Shown one piece after another: positions 61,197 through 64,000 of a stretch of 64,000 bases of DNA; the stretch's first letter is position 1; each line of letters starts with the position of its first letter. Made by a program: the position numbers and the translations under genes. Location of the stretch: positions 1-64,000 of the forward strand of contig NZ_FXAW01000011.1 in assembly GCF_900177665.1 (NCBI RefSeq). The letters run 5' to 3'. Under the pieces are notes generated by a model. That model worked only from the letters and a program-made list of their open reading frames with translations, was not told the DNA's origin and did no database searches. This stretch comes from Marivirga sericea (GTDB taxonomy: Bacteria > Bacteroidota > Bacteroidia > Cytophagales > Cyclobacteriaceae).

Positions 61197-61721
61197 TTAA
61201 ACGGTTAATTCATTTTCTTCTAATAATCTGTGGCCCTCTTTAAAAACTTCAGCTAAAATAATCGCACCAAAAGCCATGAATAAGTAGTTAAACTCAATTG
61301 CGAGTCCAATTCTGCCAGGACTTAACTTTAATAATTGCAGAAAAAAAAGTATGACTGCCAATTGACTTACTTTATCGAATGCTTCTATATTTAAATCGGT
61401 AAATGTCTTTTTTCTACCTATGTTTCTGATAATATCTATTCCATAGCCTAAAATGCTAAAAAGAAGTGCTAAAGTACTAAGGCTTTGAACAATTAGTAAA
61501 AAGGATAACCAATGTTGACTTTCAGGGAACTCCTGAATTTGTAGCCCACTCTTACTATTATAAATTAAGCTTTGGAAATCAGATGTTATTTCTTGCATTG
61601 GCAAATCATTGATAAAAAAGCCAACAACAATCAAAACATGAATTGCTGCAAATAAAGAAATGAGGATTCTCAGAATTTGCATGCTGATTAAACTACCAGA
61701 TAAGATAATATTCTTTTTCAT
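61197..61721 (-). CDS. DUF2975-family membrane protein
   Basis: The 174-residue protein has four hydrophobic helices (QILRILISLFAAIHVLIVVG; WLSFLLIVQSLSTLALLFSI; LAVILFFLQLLKLSPGRIGL; FNYLFMAFGAIILAEVFKEG) and the C-terminal FGAIILAEVFKEGHRLLEENE motif that marks DUF2975. The partner XRE regulator starts 3 bp after its stop. The pair is common in Bacteroidota and Firmicutes and has no known signal. Confidence 0.9.
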   Translation of the reverse strand: MKKNIILSGSLISMQILRILISLFAAIHVLIVVGFFINDLPMQEITSDFQSLIYNSKSGLQIQEFPESQHWLSFLLIVQSLSTLALLFSILGYGIDIIRNIGRKKTFTDLNIEAFDKVSQLAVILFFLQLLKLSPGRIGLAIEFNYLFMAFGAIILAEVFKEGHRLLEENELTV

Positions 61722-61773
61722 AGTTTCACTAATAAATATCGTGAAACTATATAAAATTATTGATAAACAACAA

Positions 61774-62355
61774 TCAGTTATCTAAAATATTCATATTTAT
61801 CCCGAATTCTACTTCGATATTTTCATTAACTTTCACCATCCCGAAGAACTTTTCGGGTGCTACCAAGCCAAAATCTGTAATGCATAATTCCATTGTGGCG
61901 CTAGTCACCAACTGATTATTATGTAGGCTATTGTGGAGGTTTACTTTGTAAGACTGTTTTTCACCAGCCATCTCAATCATGACATGTGCGATCTTATTAT
62001 TAGTGATTTTTTGCAATTGAAAAATGATAAAAGGATAGTCCTCATATTCCAATAAATCATGCAAATCTTCTGTCATTTGTGAGTTTGGGCATTTGAAACT
62101 AAGTACCTTGAGGAAAAGTGCTTCATGTTCAATTTCAATAGATTCCCCATTTTTACTTAGCTGAACTTCAAATTCTTCTGCAGGTAAGCTTGCATTATAG
62201 CTGCAATTAAAGCTATTGACATTTGTGGTTCCGTGGATTTCTACAAAAGAATTGTGGGAATTAATTTTCACTAGTTTTTTTTCTGACTGACCATAAGCAT
62301 TTGAAAAACTAAAGCATATAATGAATATAATATGTAAAGCAGGAACCCTCATCAT
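61774..62355 (-). CDS. YceI-like secreted protein
   Basis: The 193-residue protein has a signal peptide (CFSFSNAYGQ). Segments NSHNSFVEIHGTTNVNSFNC, LKVLSFKCPNSQMTEDLHDL, LEYEDYPFIIFQLQKI and MIEMAGEKQSYKVNLHNSLH match the YceI lipid-binding barrel (SFxVxGTTNVNxF, DYPxIxF). YceI barrels bind polyprenoid-type lipids. It lies near a second YceI protein at the right edge, with a porin-like gene between. Confidence 0.8.
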   Translation of the reverse strand: MMRVPALHIIFIICFSFSNAYGQSEKKLVKINSHNSFVEIHGTTNVNSFNCSYNASLPAEEFEVQLSKNGESIEIEHEALFLKVLSFKCPNSQMTEDLHDLLEYEDYPFIIFQLQKITNNKIAHVMIEMAGEKQSYKVNLHNSLHNNQLVTSATMELCITDFGLVAPEKFFGMVKVNENIEVEFGINMNILDN

Positions 62356-62450
62356 TACTGTATTAAGAAGTTAAATTACATATACTTTGTGATAAAAGAA
62401 AAGCGATGAAGCATTGCTCCATCGCCCTCAACTAAACAAGATGCATCAAA

Positions 62451-63740
62451 TTAGAAACTAATAGCAGCTTCAATCATTACACCTTTGAATTCTGCTCCCG
62501 CAAATCTTCCTGTCCAAGCGTCACCATTATATTGTTGGTTTACATATTCGACCTTTGTAATGATGTTGTCAGTTAAGAACCAACCACCACCAATATTAAA
62601 TCGGCTAATATTCATATCTTCTGGTGCGGCTTCTGCCATTTTACCATTTACAGTGTTATAACGTCCACCAAGGTAATATCTTTCATTAGCACCAAATCTG
62701 TAGACTGCTTCACCTGCGATTTGAGTCATAGCGCCATCGCCTTCATTCAATCCGCTAGCTACTTCATAGATCCCAAAGAACTCAAATCCACCAGCTTTAA
62801 TAAATGGATTGATTTGTATTGCAGAGATTTTAGTAAATCTAGCGTTGAATCGGCCATCAAAATCGCTTCCTTGAGAAGCAACACCAAGGTCTTCATTACC
62901 TACTGTGTGCAATACTTGGTAGTATCTAGAGCCACCTCGGTCACCACCGTATAACCAAGTTCCTGTGCTTGTCCCAGTATTTACATACCAGCTACCAGTT
63001 AATCGAGCTCTGAAATCATCACTAATTTGCTTATCGAATCCTAATTTAGTGTAGAAAGATAATTTGTTATCATTTCCAGAAGTTACACTTTGGTTCAATT
63101 TACCATTGGTTACCCCAACTACTGCCAACAATCCATTGTTTTGAACCGTTACCTCACCGAATGCTTCAGTAGAGAATGCATCCATAATATAGTTTCCTAC
63201 AAAAGGATTGTAAATTGCTCTTGCATTGTCAGTTCTTCTAAAGTGTGCGTCACCATAATTGAACTCATCCAAACCAACCGTTAATGTGGTGTATTTCATT
63301 AAACCTTCCATAAAACCTTCGCTAATGAAGTCTAATTTATCAATTTGTAAGTGACCACCTTTTACCCATGCTTCTGCGTGGTGACGAGCAGATAGATATG
63401 TACGTAAATGTAATCTCACACCATCATACATCTGAACATCTAAATTTAAGTTTGCTGTTGGCAAGTTCATATTGCTATTCAACTCTTTCAATTCTAGACC
63501 TGAACCAGCGGCAGCGTCATTGCTTTGGCTTAAGCCTTGAAATTGCATGGCGAAATCGCCCCCAACTCGTACTTTTATTCCTTCATAATCTACTGTATCA
63601 GCTTTTGAAGTCTCAAATACATTCAAACCGGGTTGACCCACTGGTCTGAAAAACTGCAAGTTTCTGCTGTCCTGTGCGAAAAGCACTTGCGCAAATCCCA
63701 TTAACAGGGCAATCATTGTGAATCTTAAAAACGTTTTCAT
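62451..63740 (-). CDS. outer-membrane porin-like beta-barrel
   Basis: The 429-residue protein has a signal peptide (AQVLFAQ) and a long beta-rich chain: VRVGGDFAMQFQGLSQSND, LNLDVQMYDGVRLHLRTYLS, LTVGLDEFNYGDAHFRRTDN, TKVEYVNQQYNGDAWTGRFA and ending MIEAAISF with terminal Phe. The inner FxRxDNARAIYNPFVGNYI segment suggests a porin-like barrel. Substrate unknown. It lies between two YceI-like genes on the same strand and is probably expressed with them. Confidence 0.8.
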   Translation of the reverse strand: MKTFLRFTMIALLMGFAQVLFAQDSRNLQFFRPVGQPGLNVFETSKADTVDYEGIKVRVGGDFAMQFQGLSQSNDAAAGSGLELKELNSNMNLPTANLNLDVQMYDGVRLHLRTYLSARHHAEAWVKGGHLQIDKLDFISEGFMEGLMKYTTLTVGLDEFNYGDAHFRRTDNARAIYNPFVGNYIMDAFSTEAFGEVTVQNNGLLAVVGVTNGKLNQSVTSGNDNKLSFYTKLGFDKQISDDFRARLTGSWYVNTGTSTGTWLYGGDRGGSRYYQVLHTVGNEDLGVASQGSDFDGRFNARFTKISAIQINPFIKAGGFEFFGIYEVASGLNEGDGAMTQIAGEAVYRFGANERYYLGGRYNTVNGKMAEAAPEDMNISRFNIGGGWFLTDNIITKVEYVNQQYNGDAWTGRFAGAEFKGVMIEAAISF

Positions 63741-63770
63741 GGTTTTTTATGTTTAAATTGTTGTTTTGAT

Positions 63771-64000
63771 TTATTTATATTGTGCGTTAAATTTTATCGT
63801 TACTTCATCTCCAGTTTTGATGGTTCCAAACACCGCAGTAGGAGGGTCTATTTCGAAAACAGACATTTTGAAAGTAATATCTCCACTAAATGCTATTCCA
63901 TTGCTTGCATCAGCTTTTACATTCATGTTGACTATCTTGGTTACGCCTCCTATGGTTAGCGCTCCTTTGGTACTCATTGTGGTAATGTTTCCCTCTATAC
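63771..64000 (-). CDS. YceI-like protein, C-terminal part (runs off the window)
   Basis: The minus-strand frame enters from beyond position 64000 and ends at 63771. The visible 76 residues include IEGNITTMSTKGALTIGGVT, KIVNMNVKADASNGIAFSGD, ITFKMSVFEIDPPTAVFGTI and TGDEVTIKFNAQ, the last barrel strands of the YceI family. The N-terminus and signal peptide lie outside the window. It is upstream of the porin-like gene by 30 bp. Confidence 0.85.
   Translation of the reverse strand, partial: IEGNITTMSTKGALTIGGVTKIVNMNVKADASNGIAFSGDITFKMSVFEIDPPTAVFGTIKTGDEVTIKFNAQYK

Noticed and set aside
1-64000. CRISPR array or phage genes
   Set aside because: No evenly spaced direct repeats, cas genes, or phage structural or integrase genes were found. 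The dispersed repeats seen are irregularly placed.

Overview
The window is chromosomal DNA from a low-GC member of the Bacteroidota, most likely a gliding Cytophagales bacterium (Marivirga/Fulvivirga-like; genus not provable from sequence alone). The reasons are a clear gldJ gliding lipoprotein, a TonB-dependent receptor, many small signal-peptide or lipobox proteins, LytTR and TPR-histidine-kinase pairs, DUF2911/DUF4230/DUF418 families, weak Shine-Dalgarno sites and TTTG / TAnnTTTG-type promoters. No rRNA, tRNA, CRISPR array or transposase gene was seen.

Layout. 1-4604: an accessory block of co-oriented single-gene units (ParDE-like toxin-antitoxin, serine beta-lactamase-like hydrolase, YdeI-family protein, membrane protein). 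Most units are followed by an imperfect inverted-repeat element shaped like an integron attC site. 4.7-9.97 kb: DUF2911 protein, Crp-like regulator, two outer-membrane barrel-like proteins, an EreA/ChaN-like lipoprotein. 10-17.5 kb: NTF2-like protein, M3 peptidase, a TPR sensor kinase with its LytTR regulator, and two copies of a three-hairpin repeat. 17.5-29.9 kb: a run of mostly exported hydrolases and peptidases (acyltransferase, S33, M20, esterase, amidohydrolase, P1 and M28 peptidases) with DUF418, RidA and cupin proteins. 29.9-36.1 kb: a decaying stretch with at least four gene remnants around one unknown secreted protein and one intact two-component system. 36.3-41.7 kb: SDR oxidoreductase, ABC exporter, gltX with a coupled 71-residue protein. 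41.7-52.3 kb: 3D-domain lipoprotein, amphipathic repeat protein, AIM24-like protein, Tat-exported aminotransferase, SPASM radical-SAM enzyme, gldJ, a 52-residue protein ending GCGG, ABC exporter, truA. 52.4-56.4 kb: TonB receptor, TPM protein, PA0069-like radical SAM protein. 56.5-60.7 kb: sulfate activation genes cysC-cysD-cysN with divergent cysQ. 60.9-64 kb: XRE/DUF2975 pair, two YceI-like proteins and a barrel protein.

How genes work together. CysD/CysN make APS from sulfate and ATP, CysC phosphorylates APS to PAPS, and CysQ removes the by-product PAP. The cysD-cysN spacer is filled by a ~413 bp unit with terminal inverted repeats carrying a four-helix-bundle (23S intervening-sequence family) gene. 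The exported hydrolase run looks like a periplasmic or surface peptide and amide scavenging set. The two sensor kinase/regulator pairs are ordinary two-component systems; beside one of them lies a frameshifted, internally deleted paralogue.

The most unusual observations are the attC-like cassette block at the left edge, the three-hairpin repeat whose two copies keep pairing in all three stems despite different sequences, and the inverted-repeat-flanked four-helix-bundle cassette inside the cys operon.
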